Of a DNA stretch of 51,899 nt, positions 24,638-33,324 are shown in pieces. Every line of letters starts with the position of its first letter. The stretch's first letter is position 1. The notes beneath the pieces were generated by a model. That model was given only the letters and a program-made list of their open reading frames with translations. It ran no database searches and had not been told where the DNA came from. The stretch lies in assembly GCA_001683825.1 (NCBI GenBank), contig LXTR01000006.1, positions 1-51,899 on the forward strand. Direction: 5' to 3'. This DNA is from Flavobacteriaceae bacterium CP2B. GTDB taxonomy: Bacteria; Bacteroidota; Bacteroidia; Flavobacteriales; Flavobacteriaceae. Position numbers and translations under genes: made by a program.

Positions 24638-26722
24638 TCAAACCCCTTCGACCCCAACTGTGGTCGCGGGCCTCTTGCGTTTCGGGAGGATGCCGCCCAA
24701 CCCATACCGTATCCTGCCCCTAAGCCCTGCTTTGACAATATGGTTGTAAGTGCTGATGGGTAGTTTTCTGATAATTTCATGTGCCATTTTGCGCTTTGCA
24801 CCAGGGCCCCGAAGCCGGAACTGGGTTGCCTGTGTAGGTCCATACATCAGGTGCAGCCACAACCTTGGCCGCAGGAAGAAGTACTGCATCAGGGGAGGGT
24901 TGCAACCCAGCATCCCGGCCATATCGTTCATATAGCGGTGGTAGTCCACCAGGCTACGGATCCTTTCGGCATTTTCTTCGAACTGCTCCTTATAGGCCTG
25001 GAAATCCCGCTCGATGCTTGCTCCCATTTCCGCTTTGGAGGGAAGTTCCATCTTACCGCTGAGCAATAGTGCGATGTAGCGTGCCTGCATTTCCATGATG
25101 GGGAACTGGCTTCCAAAACCAGGACGCGCCCATCCGATCCAGGCCATTCGGTCACCGTATTCAGGATGGATGAGATGCTTATACATTTTCCTGGGGTCGC
25201 AGGACTGCAGGGATTCAGGCATAAACCCAACACGGTTTACATAGCCCGTAGAGAAAACTACCGCATCCAGGTCCACTATGGTTTCCCCGGTACTGGCGGT
25301 TAGCTTTCTGCCACCTTGTTCCACTTTGGTGATGGCCCCCACTACCTTACAGCCATGATGTGCCACGGCTTTGGGCAGGGCCAGGGTTTTGGTACCGTAG
25401 ATCCCCCATATGCCCCTTTCTGCCCTGATCTTTTCATTGAGGTCGGCAAGGGCGTCAAAAACGGGGTCCTGGCGGGCCCGTTCCAGTTTCAAAACAAAAG
25501 GGCTCAGTATTTTCCCATAGTCCCTGGGCAGGTCCCAGATACCCCTGTGCGTGGAAACGTCGGCGGCATGCCCCCCCCTTCGGCGGGGGACGATCCAGCC
25601 GGAAGATTCCCTCAGGCTCACCCAACTCTGACTCACTACCTGTGAAATTTCATAGGCCACATCAGAACCCGATTCACCACCCCCTACAACCAGGACACGC
25701 TTTCCTTTGTAGGGCAGCGCGTTCTTGTAGTCCCTGGAGTGTGAATAAGCGACCTCTGTCAACTGCCCGCTCCAATCGGGATACCTGGGGATATTGTTGT
25801 TTCCTATGGCGAGGATCAGGTGTTCGCATACCAGGGTTTCGCCTGACCCCAGTTGCAGTTTCCAGCTGCCACTCCCCGTGTCTGTGACCTGCGTTACACG
25901 GGTGCCGAGTCGAACATGCCTCAAAACATCAAAATGCTTTGCGTAATCGGTCCAGTAGGTTATCGCCTCTTCTTTGCTCCAGAAATGATGGTCTTTTCCT
26001 TCGCCCACCCAGAAATCGGAATACATGCTGAAGGTGACAGAGGAGGTAAGGATCAGGTTGTCATAACTCCTGGCAAAGGTCCCGCCAATTTCGTCAGCCT
26101 GTTCCAGGCACAATACCGAGTCGATCCCCTGTTCCAGCAATTCCTTTACAGCAACAAGGCCACCGGGCCCGGCACCCACAACAATACAACGTTTCCGGAT
26201 TTCATTTTTCGAGGTAGGCTGAGCGCATTGGCCAAACTCGAGCAAATCGTTAAAGGCGGGGGGGATATCCTGTTCCAGGGGGGCCTTATGGGCGAAATGC
26301 TGGCGGAGATCGGGGGGGATCACTTCCAGGACCTCTGCATAGGGTTGCCGGCTATCTCCCGCCCTTCCGGCTACCTGTATCCTGGAATGGAGGACAAGGC
26401 CAAGGGGGGTATCCGTGGAAAATTCCGCCTTGAGCCAGTCTGGCAACTCCATCTCGAAGGAGGAAATGTATTCTTTGTCAAAGGTGATGCCCGATTGGCT
26501 CAGGGTAAGTCCCAGCATACCCCCTGCGACGATCTTCGAGTGGGCTTTGTGGAGATCACCACCCCTGACCGGATAAAAACGGACCAGGCCGAGGGTCCTC
26601 GAAATACCGTTGATATCACGGAGATGGACCTTCCTGTAATCATCCTGCTGTAGCACGATCTCACAGGAAATACTCCCCGCTAATTTTTCGAGCTGCCGGC
26701 TATGTAAATACTTTTCTTCCAT
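24638..26722 (-). CDS. FMO-like NAD(P)H/flavin monooxygenase with an extra N-terminal domain
   Basis: A 694-residue flavoprotein. The core (about 180-640) is a flavin-containing monooxygenase: the FAD motif GAGPGG in CIVVGAGPGGLVAV, the NAD(P)H motif GGGESGSD, and VVFSTGYVNRVGF, the ATG-like motif of the family. Ahead of it lies a domain of about 170 residues containing RKVHLRDINGI and TDTPLGLVLHSRIQV. This pattern reminds me of chorismate-lyase/UTRA-type domains, but the match is weak. The C-terminal tail is basic. The fusion is unusual because FMOs are normally about 450-550 residues. An upstream ATG at 26752 is possible; 26722 gives a conventional start. The substrate is unknown. Confidence 0.82.
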   Translation of the reverse strand: MEEKYLHSRQLEKLAGSISCEIVLQQDDYRKVHLRDINGISRTLGLVRFYPVRGGDLHKAHSKIVAGGMLGLTLSQSGITFDKEYISSFEMELPDWLKAEFSTDTPLGLVLHSRIQVAGRAGDSRQPYAEVLEVIPPDLRQHFAHKAPLEQDIPPAFNDLLEFGQCAQPTSKNEIRKRCIVVGAGPGGLVAVKELLEQGIDSVLCLEQADEIGGTFARSYDNLILTSSVTFSMYSDFWVGEGKDHHFWSKEEAITYWTDYAKHFDVLRHVRLGTRVTQVTDTGSGSWKLQLGSGETLVCEHLILAIGNNNIPRYPDWSGQLTEVAYSHSRDYKNALPYKGKRVLVVGGGESGSDVAYEISQVVSQSWVSLRESSGWIVPRRRGGHAADVSTHRGIWDLPRDYGKILSPFVLKLERARQDPVFDALADLNEKIRAERGIWGIYGTKTLALPKAVAHHGCKVVGAITKVEQGGRKLTASTGETIVDLDAVVFSTGYVNRVGFMPESLQSCDPRKMYKHLIHPEYGDRMAWIGWARPGFGSQFPIMEMQARYIALLLSGKMELPSKAEMGASIERDFQAYKEQFEENAERIRSLVDYHRYMNDMAGMLGCNPPLMQYFFLRPRLWLHLMYGPTQATQFRLRGPGAKRKMAHEIIRKLPISTYNHIVKAGLRGRIRYGLGGILPKRKRPATTVGVEGV

Positions 26723-26966
26723 ATCTATCCAAAGGTCCGGACAGCAACCCACGGCCCTGTAGGTGTGGCTTTTAAAACTTCGCGGATCCGTATTTATATT
26801 CTAAAATACATAAAATTGTCACACCTTGGCTCCTTTAAGCAATGGCAATCAAGTATACCCTCCCGGCCATGAAATCCTGACTGCTCACCAGGGATCCGAT
26901 CCAGAGCGGGGTTTTCGAAGTGCTTATGAATAAAATGTGACAAGGAATTGCCCCCAATCCGGTAAC

Positions 26967-26986
26967 ATACAACCGCAATGTTGTAT
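26967..26986. promoter_or_regulatory. Candidate operator upstream of the uronate operon
   Basis: ATACAAC and GTTGTAT form a perfect inverted repeat of seven-base arms around a six-base spacer, 133 bases before the aldolase start at 27119. Its size suits a dimeric repressor such as the GntR- or LacI-family regulators that control uronate genes, but no such regulator is encoded here. In the same 396-base gap, TTGTCACA (26816-26823) recurs inverted as TGTGACAA (26936-26943). No gene was seen in the gap. Confidence 0.35.
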
Positions 26987-27118
26987 TTTTAAGCACCTAT
27001 AGAAAAAGGGCCTTGTCCGATGGTATGGGTTTATCCCGGGTCATACTATGGGTATCGATTAGGGACATTGAAAAAGAACAAACAAGAACAATAACAACCA
27101 AGAATTAGAACAACCACC

Positions 27119-27787
27119 ATGCAAAAATTCACAGATGCCGAAATCCTTGAAAAAGCGGAACAAACAGGGATAATCCCAGTCTTCAACCACAAAAGTACCG
27201 AGGTGAGTAAGCAGGTTTTGACGGCCTGTTATGAAGCAGGCCTCCGTCTCTTTGAGTTCACCAACCGCGGGCAAAATGCTTTTGAGGTTTTTAAGGAATT
27301 GGCTGTTTTCGCCCGTCAGTACGATGATTTAATTTTAGGGATAGGGACTATTTTCAGCAAGGCGGACGCGATCAAATTCCATGATTTTGGCGCCCGTTTT
27401 GTGGTTTCGCCCGCCCTGGTCCCTGAAATGGCGGTGGTCAACAATATGGATGAACTCCTGTGGGTACCCGGTTGTGGAACGGTGTCCGAAGTTTATGGGG
27501 CCCATCGTTTGGGGGCAAAACTCATCAAGGCATTTCCCGGCAATGTACTGGGCCCTGAATTCATTAAGTCGGTCAAGGATGTTCTGCCCGGGGTGGCCCT
27601 GATGCCCACGGGGGGGGTGAGTCCCAACAGGGAGAACCTGTCTGCCTGGTTTAATTCCGGGGTATGTTGTGTGGGTATGGGGTCACAATTGATCCCCAAA
27701 GACCTGCTTGCCGCGGGCGATTTTGAAGCCCTTCGGGGACATATTCAAAAGGCGTTGGGCATTGTGCAGGCGGTGAGGAAACAATAG
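27119..27787 (+). CDS. eda: KDPG / KHG aldolase
   Basis: A 222-residue cytosolic class I aldolase that cleaves 2-keto-3-deoxy-6-phosphogluconate to pyruvate and glyceraldehyde-3-phosphate. The Schiff-base lysine is Lys137 in LIKAFPG, the acid/base glutamate is Glu46 in LFEFTNRG with Arg50 nearby, and the phosphate-binding GGVSPNRENL follows. It opens an operon: altronate dehydratase starts eight bases after its stop, then tagaturonate reductase. Together with kdgK at 18288 it completes the lower uronate route. An inverted repeat at 26967-26986 may be its operator. Confidence 0.92.
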   Translation: MQKFTDAEILEKAEQTGIIPVFNHKSTEVSKQVLTACYEAGLRLFEFTNRGQNAFEVFKELAVFARQYDDLILGIGTIFSKADAIKFHDFGARFVVSPALVPEMAVVNNMDELLWVPGCGTVSEVYGAHRLGAKLIKAFPGNVLGPEFIKSVKDVLPGVALMPTGGVSPNRENLSAWFNSGVCCVGMGSQLIPKDLLAAGDFEALRGHIQKALGIVQAVRKQ

Positions 27788-27795
27788 GAATTACT

Positions 27796-29454
27796 ATGGG
27801 AAAAACGAAAACCTATCTGCAGATAGACCCCAGGGATACATTGGGGGTGGCATTGCGGGACCTAAAAAAGGGAGATGGGGTACAATTGGGGGAACAGCGG
27901 TTGGAATTGGTGGATGATGTTGCCGCCAAGCACAAATTCGCCCTAAAACCTTTTGATCCCGGTGATGAAATGGTAATGTACGGGGTATGTGTGGGCAAGG
28001 CCATTACCCCCATTAAGAGGGGAGGCGCGATCGGCACCGGGAATATGGCACACGCGGTATCCGGGTATTCCGCTACAGATGCGAAACCCGCCTGGACCCC
28101 CCCTGACATCAGTCGTTTCAGGAACCGGAAATTTTATGGGTACCACCGTGCAGACGGCCGTGTGGGCACTGAGAACAATTGGCTGGTGATACCTCTGGTA
28201 TTTTGTGAAAACCGCAATCTCGAGATGTTGGAAGAGGCCCTGGCTAAGCCCCTGGGCTACGGGCCTGTCAAGGAATTCGCCATCGATACGCACCAGCTGA
28301 TCGCCAAGTACCGCAAGGGGGCCACGGTAGAAGAACTAAACAGGATAGCGGTAGTAAGCAGCCGGGAAGAAATGCTTTCCGGCCGGGTTTTCCCCAATGT
28401 AGACGGCATTAAGTTTCTAAGACACGAAGGTGGATGCGGGGGCTCCCCACAGGATTCCGAAACCCTATGCCGTTTGTTGGCGGGGTATATTACCCACCCC
28501 AACGTGGCGGGTGCCACCATTTTGAGCCTGGGGTGCCAGCATGCGCAAATAGGCATGTTGCAGCAAGCCATAAAGGAAAACGACTCGGATTTTTCAAAAC
28601 CGTTGTTCTTCCTGGACCAGCAAAAAAGTGGCACGGAACGGGAGTTCATGGAAGCGGCCGTCAGGCAAACCTTCGAAGGATTGGTCAGGGCCAATGAATG
28701 TCAAAGGAAACCCGCTCCGTTGAGCAAATTGGTCGTCGGGCTTGAATGTGGGGCGTCCGATGGGTTCTCAGGGATTTCGGCCAACCCGGCCCTGGGACAT
28801 GCCGCTGATATGCTGGTCGCCCTGGGGGGTAGTGCCGTACTCTCTGAATTCCCCGAACTAAACGGGGTGGAACAGGAACTTATCTCACGGTGCAGTACCC
28901 TGCAAACCGCCCAAAAATTCATGGAACTGATGGAAGGGTACTCCAGGGCGGCGGCCGCGGTGGGATCGGCTTTTGAAAACAACCCCTCCCCGGGGAATGT
29001 GCGCGATGGCCTCATCACCGATGCCATGAAGTCTGCGGGGGCGGCAAAGAAAGGGGGGACCTCACCCGTAATGGATGTCCTCGATTATACAGAACAGGTC
29101 AGCCGGCCGGGGCTGAACCTGTTATGCACCCCCGGAAACGATGTGGAAAGCACGACGGGCCTCGCGGGGTCTGGTTGCAATCTTATTGTCTTTACCACCG
29201 GACTGGGGACTCCGACAGGCAACCCGGTGGCACCGGTATTGAAGGTTGCCACCAACACCCGACTTGCCCGACGCATGAAAGACATCATCGACCTCGATGC
29301 AGGGACGATCATTAGCGGGGACCAAAGCGTGGAAGAAGTGGGGGAAGTCCTGCTCGACCAGATCATCAGGCTGGCAAGCGGGGAAATTAGTTGCAAGGCG
29401 AGGCTCAAGGGGCAAAACGACTTTATCCCCTGGAAACGGGGAATTTCTCTTTGA
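27796..29454 (+). CDS. uxaA: Altronate dehydratase
   Basis: A 552-residue sugar-acid dehydratase of the UxaA/GarD family that turns D-altronate into 2-keto-3-deoxygluconate. The N-terminal ~95 residues are the SAF domain (LGVALRDLKKGDGVQLGE, VMYGVCVGKA). The large C-terminal region starts with the family block FYGYHRADGRVGTENNW and includes LGLECGASDGFSG-type and GCNLIVFTTGLGTPTGNP segments. The family uses Fe2+ or another divalent metal. It lies between the aldolase and tagaturonate reductase genes, which supports altronate rather than galactarate as substrate. Confidence 0.92.
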   Translation: MGKTKTYLQIDPRDTLGVALRDLKKGDGVQLGEQRLELVDDVAAKHKFALKPFDPGDEMVMYGVCVGKAITPIKRGGAIGTGNMAHAVSGYSATDAKPAWTPPDISRFRNRKFYGYHRADGRVGTENNWLVIPLVFCENRNLEMLEEALAKPLGYGPVKEFAIDTHQLIAKYRKGATVEELNRIAVVSSREEMLSGRVFPNVDGIKFLRHEGGCGGSPQDSETLCRLLAGYITHPNVAGATILSLGCQHAQIGMLQQAIKENDSDFSKPLFFLDQQKSGTEREFMEAAVRQTFEGLVRANECQRKPAPLSKLVVGLECGASDGFSGISANPALGHAADMLVALGGSAVLSEFPELNGVEQELISRCSTLQTAQKFMELMEGYSRAAAAVGSAFENNPSPGNVRDGLITDAMKSAGAAKKGGTSPVMDVLDYTEQVSRPGLNLLCTPGNDVESTTGLAGSGCNLIVFTTGLGTPTGNPVAPVLKVATNTRLARRMKDIIDLDAGTIISGDQSVEEVGEVLLDQIIRLASGEISCKARLKGQNDFIPWKRGISL

Positions 29455-29459
29455 AGCAA

Positions 29460-30911
29460 ATGATGGAAGTACTGAACCGATCCAATATCGCCGATGCCCC
29501 GGAATTCCCTATCAAAATCCTTCAGTTCGGCGGGGGGAACTTCCTGCGTGCCTTTCTGGGATGGATGGTGGAGGTCCTCAATGAAGAAACAGGCTTTGCC
29601 GGGGACATTGCCCTGGTAAAACCCACCCCGTCCGGTTCCTATAAGGCGCTCAGGGACCAGCAGGGACTATACCATGTCTTGTTGGAAGGGATCAAAAACG
29701 GGGAACCAATCTCCGAATTAAAAAGGATCCATTGCGTGCGCAGGATCACCAACCCTTATGAAGCGTGGGGTGAATTCCTGGCTACCGCCCGCCTGGAATC
29801 CCTGGCCTTTGTGGTATCCAACACCACCGAGGCTGGTATCCGGTATGAAACGGCACCGTGGCCAGGACATTCGGCCCCGCATACTTTTCCCGCAAAGCTA
29901 ACCCTTTGGCTGTACGAGCGTTTTACGTTCTTTGAAGGCGACTTTCATAAAGGCTGTGTGATCCTGCCCTGTGAACTTATCGAGGACAATGGAACGGCCT
30001 TGAAGGAGTGCGTGCTAAAGTATGCGGGGTCATGGCAGCTGGGGGCAGCATTCAGCGCATGGATCGCGGATGCCAATACCTTCTGCAATACCCTGGTAGA
30101 CCGTATTGTGACGGGTTACCCTACCGAAAGCGCACTATCCATTGAAAAAGAGCTGGGATACAGGGACCAGCAGTTGGTAGCGGCAGAACCCTATCACAGT
30201 TGGTTGATCCAGGGGCCTGAATTTTTACCAGGCCTGCTTCCTGTCGCTCATACCTCCCTCAATATCCGATTTGTAAAAGACCTTCGCCCGTATCGTGACC
30301 TTAAGGTCCGCATCCTTAATGGCACCCATACCCTCATGGTGCCGGTGGGGGTACTGCTGGGTCTCAGGTATGTACGCGAATGCCTTGAAGCCCCGTCGAT
30401 GCGGTCCTTCCTGGAGGCACTACTGGAGGAGGAGCTTTGCCTTACCCTGGACCTGCCTGCCACGGAAGTACAGGATTACAAAAACAGTGTGGTCGAACGC
30501 TTCCTAAACCCGTATATCAATCACCGGCTCCTGGACATTGCCTTGCATTCCATGGCTAAATTCCGGACCCGGGTACTTCCCTCGTTGGAGGCTTATTACC
30601 AAAGGTACCAGCAACTTCCAAGACATTTGTTGTTTGGCTTTGCCGCCCTGTTGCGTTTTTACAAAACAGGTTCGGGCGAAGGTGCGCCAGCATGGAAGGA
30701 CAGCCCGGAAAACTTTGATTTTTTCGGGCAGCTTTGGGCCCGTTATCCGGGAGGCCCGGAGGCGGCCATCCAGCTAGTGGCCGCGGTTGTGCGCCATGAG
30801 CGGCTTTGGGGCTCTGATCTGGGCCGGTATCCCGGGCTAAAGGAACAACTTGCCCGGTACCTGCACAGCATTGAAGCGAATGGGATCAAAAAAGCCATGG
30901 AACATCTCTGA
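29460..30911 (+). CDS. uxaB: Tagaturonate reductase (altronate oxidoreductase)
   Basis: A 483-residue NAD-dependent reductase of the mannitol-dehydrogenase family that converts D-tagaturonate to D-altronate in the galacturonate pathway. The N-terminal Rossmann segment is ILQFGGGNFLRAFLGW. The catalytic block KVRILNGTHTL carries the Lys, Asn and His residues conserved in the family. Its start at 29460 lies five bases after the uxaA stop; an upstream in-frame ATG inside uxaA is rejected. Fructuronate reductase (UxuB) is related, but UxuB would pair with mannonate dehydratase, whereas altronate dehydratase is the neighbour here. Confidence 0.9.
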   Translation: MMEVLNRSNIADAPEFPIKILQFGGGNFLRAFLGWMVEVLNEETGFAGDIALVKPTPSGSYKALRDQQGLYHVLLEGIKNGEPISELKRIHCVRRITNPYEAWGEFLATARLESLAFVVSNTTEAGIRYETAPWPGHSAPHTFPAKLTLWLYERFTFFEGDFHKGCVILPCELIEDNGTALKECVLKYAGSWQLGAAFSAWIADANTFCNTLVDRIVTGYPTESALSIEKELGYRDQQLVAAEPYHSWLIQGPEFLPGLLPVAHTSLNIRFVKDLRPYRDLKVRILNGTHTLMVPVGVLLGLRYVRECLEAPSMRSFLEALLEEELCLTLDLPATEVQDYKNSVVERFLNPYINHRLLDIALHSMAKFRTRVLPSLEAYYQRYQQLPRHLLFGFAALLRFYKTGSGEGAPAWKDSPENFDFFGQLWARYPGGPEAAIQLVAAVVRHERLWGSDLGRYPGLKEQLARYLHSIEANGIKKAMEHL

Positions 30912-31025
30912 AAGCAGCCGGCTGTGGCCAACTAAAGTTTCCCGGGTTTGGATAATGGAGCGCATTTGGATATCTTCCCGGTAACTTGTCCGGGAAGTGA
31001 CCCCAATGCCAGTAAACAACGATTC

Positions 31026-31748
31026 ATGAACAGGTACCGTATTATAATCCCCGCAATGCTCATTTTACTACAGGGATGTGCTGCCCAATCGCAGTTGATT
31101 TCGGATGTGGAGGAAACCGTGACCTATGAGACCCTGGAATATTACCTGTACTATCCAAAAGGATATGAGGAGGATGAGGCGACCAATTATCCCTTGCTTT
31201 TGTTTCTGCACGGTGGTGGGGAGTCAGGGGGCGAACTGTCAATGGTTAAAACCAATGGCCCGCCCAAGTTGATCGCCCGCGGAAAGGAGTTTCCTTTTTT
31301 AATCCTGGCACCCCAGAACCCGCATGCACGGCAATGGTGGAACACCCGGGCCGTGAAGCAATTACTGGACACGGTGGTAGCTAACAACCGGGTAGACACG
31401 AACAGGGTGTACCTCACGGGCCTGAGCAGGGGAGGGGGGGCAGCCTGGGAAATGGCAGTACAGTACCCGGATACCTTCGCGGCCCTTGCCGTGGTTTGCG
31501 GTATGGCCCCGGTGCCCTATGCCTCCTGGATCAACAAGAAAATGGGCATTTGGGTTTTTCACGGCACCGAAGACCAATCAATCCCCATTACAGAATCCGA
31601 GTCCATGGTGCGCAGGCTGAGGGAAATGGGGTACGATGTACGGTTTACAAGGTATGAGGGGGTGGGTCATAATGCATGGGAAAGGGCCTATTCCGAAGAG
31701 GAACTTTACGATTGGCTGATGGAACAGGAATTTAATAATTCACATTGA
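31026..31748 (+). CDS. Alpha/beta-hydrolase lipoprotein (esterase)
   Basis: A 240-residue predicted lipoprotein (signal ending LLQGC, Cys18). It is an alpha/beta hydrolase of the phospholipase/carboxylesterase or feruloyl-esterase-like type: oxyanion segment FLHGGGESGG, nucleophile Ser134 in GLSRGG, Asp183 in HGTEDQ and His215 in VGHNAW. It would act in the periplasm or on the surface. It lies 115 bases after uxaB and four bases before a sulfatase gene, so it probably removes an ester (acetyl, methyl or feruloyl) from the same polysaccharide. The start at 31026 is chosen for the lipoprotein signal; the frame is open to 30948. Confidence 0.85.
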   Translation: MNRYRIIIPAMLILLQGCAAQSQLISDVEETVTYETLEYYLYYPKGYEEDEATNYPLLLFLHGGGESGGELSMVKTNGPPKLIARGKEFPFLILAPQNPHARQWWNTRAVKQLLDTVVANNRVDTNRVYLTGLSRGGGAAWEMAVQYPDTFAALAVVCGMAPVPYASWINKKMGIWVFHGTEDQSIPITESESMVRRLREMGYDVRFTRYEGVGHNAWERAYSEEELYDWLMEQEFNNSH

Positions 31749-31752
31749 TGAT

Positions 31753-33261
31753 ATGAAAATATTGGTAACGAGTTTTTTTAGTTTGGCAGCATTGCTGCTC
31801 TTGGGCAGTTTTATGGGTTTGAAAGAGCGCCCGGGGGACCATCCGCCCCAAGATGGCCACCCCCCTAAGAGCCCGCGCAATGTGATCTTTATCCTGACGG
31901 ATGACCACCGGTATGATTATATGGGCTTTACCGGGAAGGTGCCCTGGCTCAGGACCCCCAATTTAGACCGCCTGGCACGGGAAGGTGCCTATCTTCCCAA
32001 CGCCTTTGTGACCACCTCCCTGTGCTCCCCCAGCAGGGCGTCGATCCTTACGGGGCTATTTTCCCATACCCATACCATTGTAGACAACCAGGCCCCTGAC
32101 CCGGGAAACCTCTCCTATTTTCCCCAATACCTCCAAAAGGCCGATTACCAGACCGGGTTCTTCGGGAAATGGCATATGGGAGACCACTCGGATGACCCCA
32201 GGCCGGGCTTTGACCACTGGGAGAGTTTCACCGGGCAGGGGGTCTATTACAACCCTACACTCAATATCAATGGGACACGCGTTAGTTATTCAGACTCTAC
32301 CTATATCACAGACCTGCTTACCGAGCACGCTTTGGATTGGTTGGAGGCACTGGATAAAAAGAAACCGTTTTTTATGTACCTCTCACATAAGGCCGTACAT
32401 GCTGCGTTCCAGCCTGCCAGGAGGCACAAGGGCCTGTACAAAGGCCAAAAGATTAGCCTCCCTGCTACCTTTGACCAGACCAAAACCGGGGAGTACCGCA
32501 ACCTCAAATGGCCTCAGTGGGTGGCAGACCAGCGGACCAGCTGGCATGGCGTGGACTATATGTACCATAGCAATGCGGATTTGAACGAACTGGTAGTGGA
32601 CTATTGCGAAACCCTCATGGGGGTGGACGAAAGTGTGGGTGCGGTGATGGAATACCTCAGGAAGGAAGGCCTGGACGCATCTACCCTGGTGATCTATATG
32701 GGTGATAACGGATTTAGTTGGGGCGAACACGGCCTGATCGACAAACGGCACTTTTACGAGGAATCTGTGAAGGTGCCCCTCCTGGTGCGCTGCCCTGAAT
32801 TGTTTGAAGGGGGGAAAAGGCCCCAGGCCATGGTACAGAATATCGATATTGCCCCTACAATTATGGCCGAAGCCGGGGTAAAACAACCCAGGGAAATGCC
32901 GGGTGTTTCCTTTATCCCCATCCTAACCCAAAACAACCCCGCTAGGAGCAGGAAAGAGGTGTTTTACGAGTATTACTGGGAATATGATTTTCCCATGACC
33001 CCTACGGTTTTTGGCATGCGAACAGACCAGTACAAATATATCCGCTATCACGGGATTTGGGACCGCAACGAGTTATACGATTTACAAAACGACCCCAATG
33101 AGATGTACAACCTTATCGCGGACCCCGAAAAGCAACCGTTGATCAAATCCATGTCGGAGGCCCTTTACGACTGGCTGGAAGGTACCGGGGGGATGCAGAT
33201 CCCGTTAAAGCGCACGGTCAAATATCGTTTTGGGGACTACAAACATCCGAATGAGTATTAA
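31753..33261 (+). CDS. Exported type I (S1) sulfatase
   Basis: A 502-residue formylglycine-dependent sulfatase, with an N-terminal hydrophobic segment for export. The maturation motif is CSPSR with Cys91 becoming formylglycine. Metal and active-site residues are visible in ILTDDHR (near 47-53), GKWHMG and MGDNG. The C-terminal subdomain holds RTDQYKYIRYHGIWDRNELYDL, as in many polysaccharide sulfatases. It follows the esterase gene by four bases. The activating FGE/anSME enzyme is not in the window. The sugar position attacked cannot be inferred. Confidence 0.92.
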   Translation: MKILVTSFFSLAALLLLGSFMGLKERPGDHPPQDGHPPKSPRNVIFILTDDHRYDYMGFTGKVPWLRTPNLDRLAREGAYLPNAFVTTSLCSPSRASILTGLFSHTHTIVDNQAPDPGNLSYFPQYLQKADYQTGFFGKWHMGDHSDDPRPGFDHWESFTGQGVYYNPTLNINGTRVSYSDSTYITDLLTEHALDWLEALDKKKPFFMYLSHKAVHAAFQPARRHKGLYKGQKISLPATFDQTKTGEYRNLKWPQWVADQRTSWHGVDYMYHSNADLNELVVDYCETLMGVDESVGAVMEYLRKEGLDASTLVIYMGDNGFSWGEHGLIDKRHFYEESVKVPLLVRCPELFEGGKRPQAMVQNIDIAPTIMAEAGVKQPREMPGVSFIPILTQNNPARSRKEVFYEYYWEYDFPMTPTVFGMRTDQYKYIRYHGIWDRNELYDLQNDPNEMYNLIADPEKQPLIKSMSEALYDWLEGTGGMQIPLKRTVKYRFGDYKHPNEY

Positions 33262-33324
33262 TAACAGGCCGGGGTAGCCGTGTAGCGCCGTGGGTGAACC
33301 CCCAAATCAAATACTTGCCAAACA

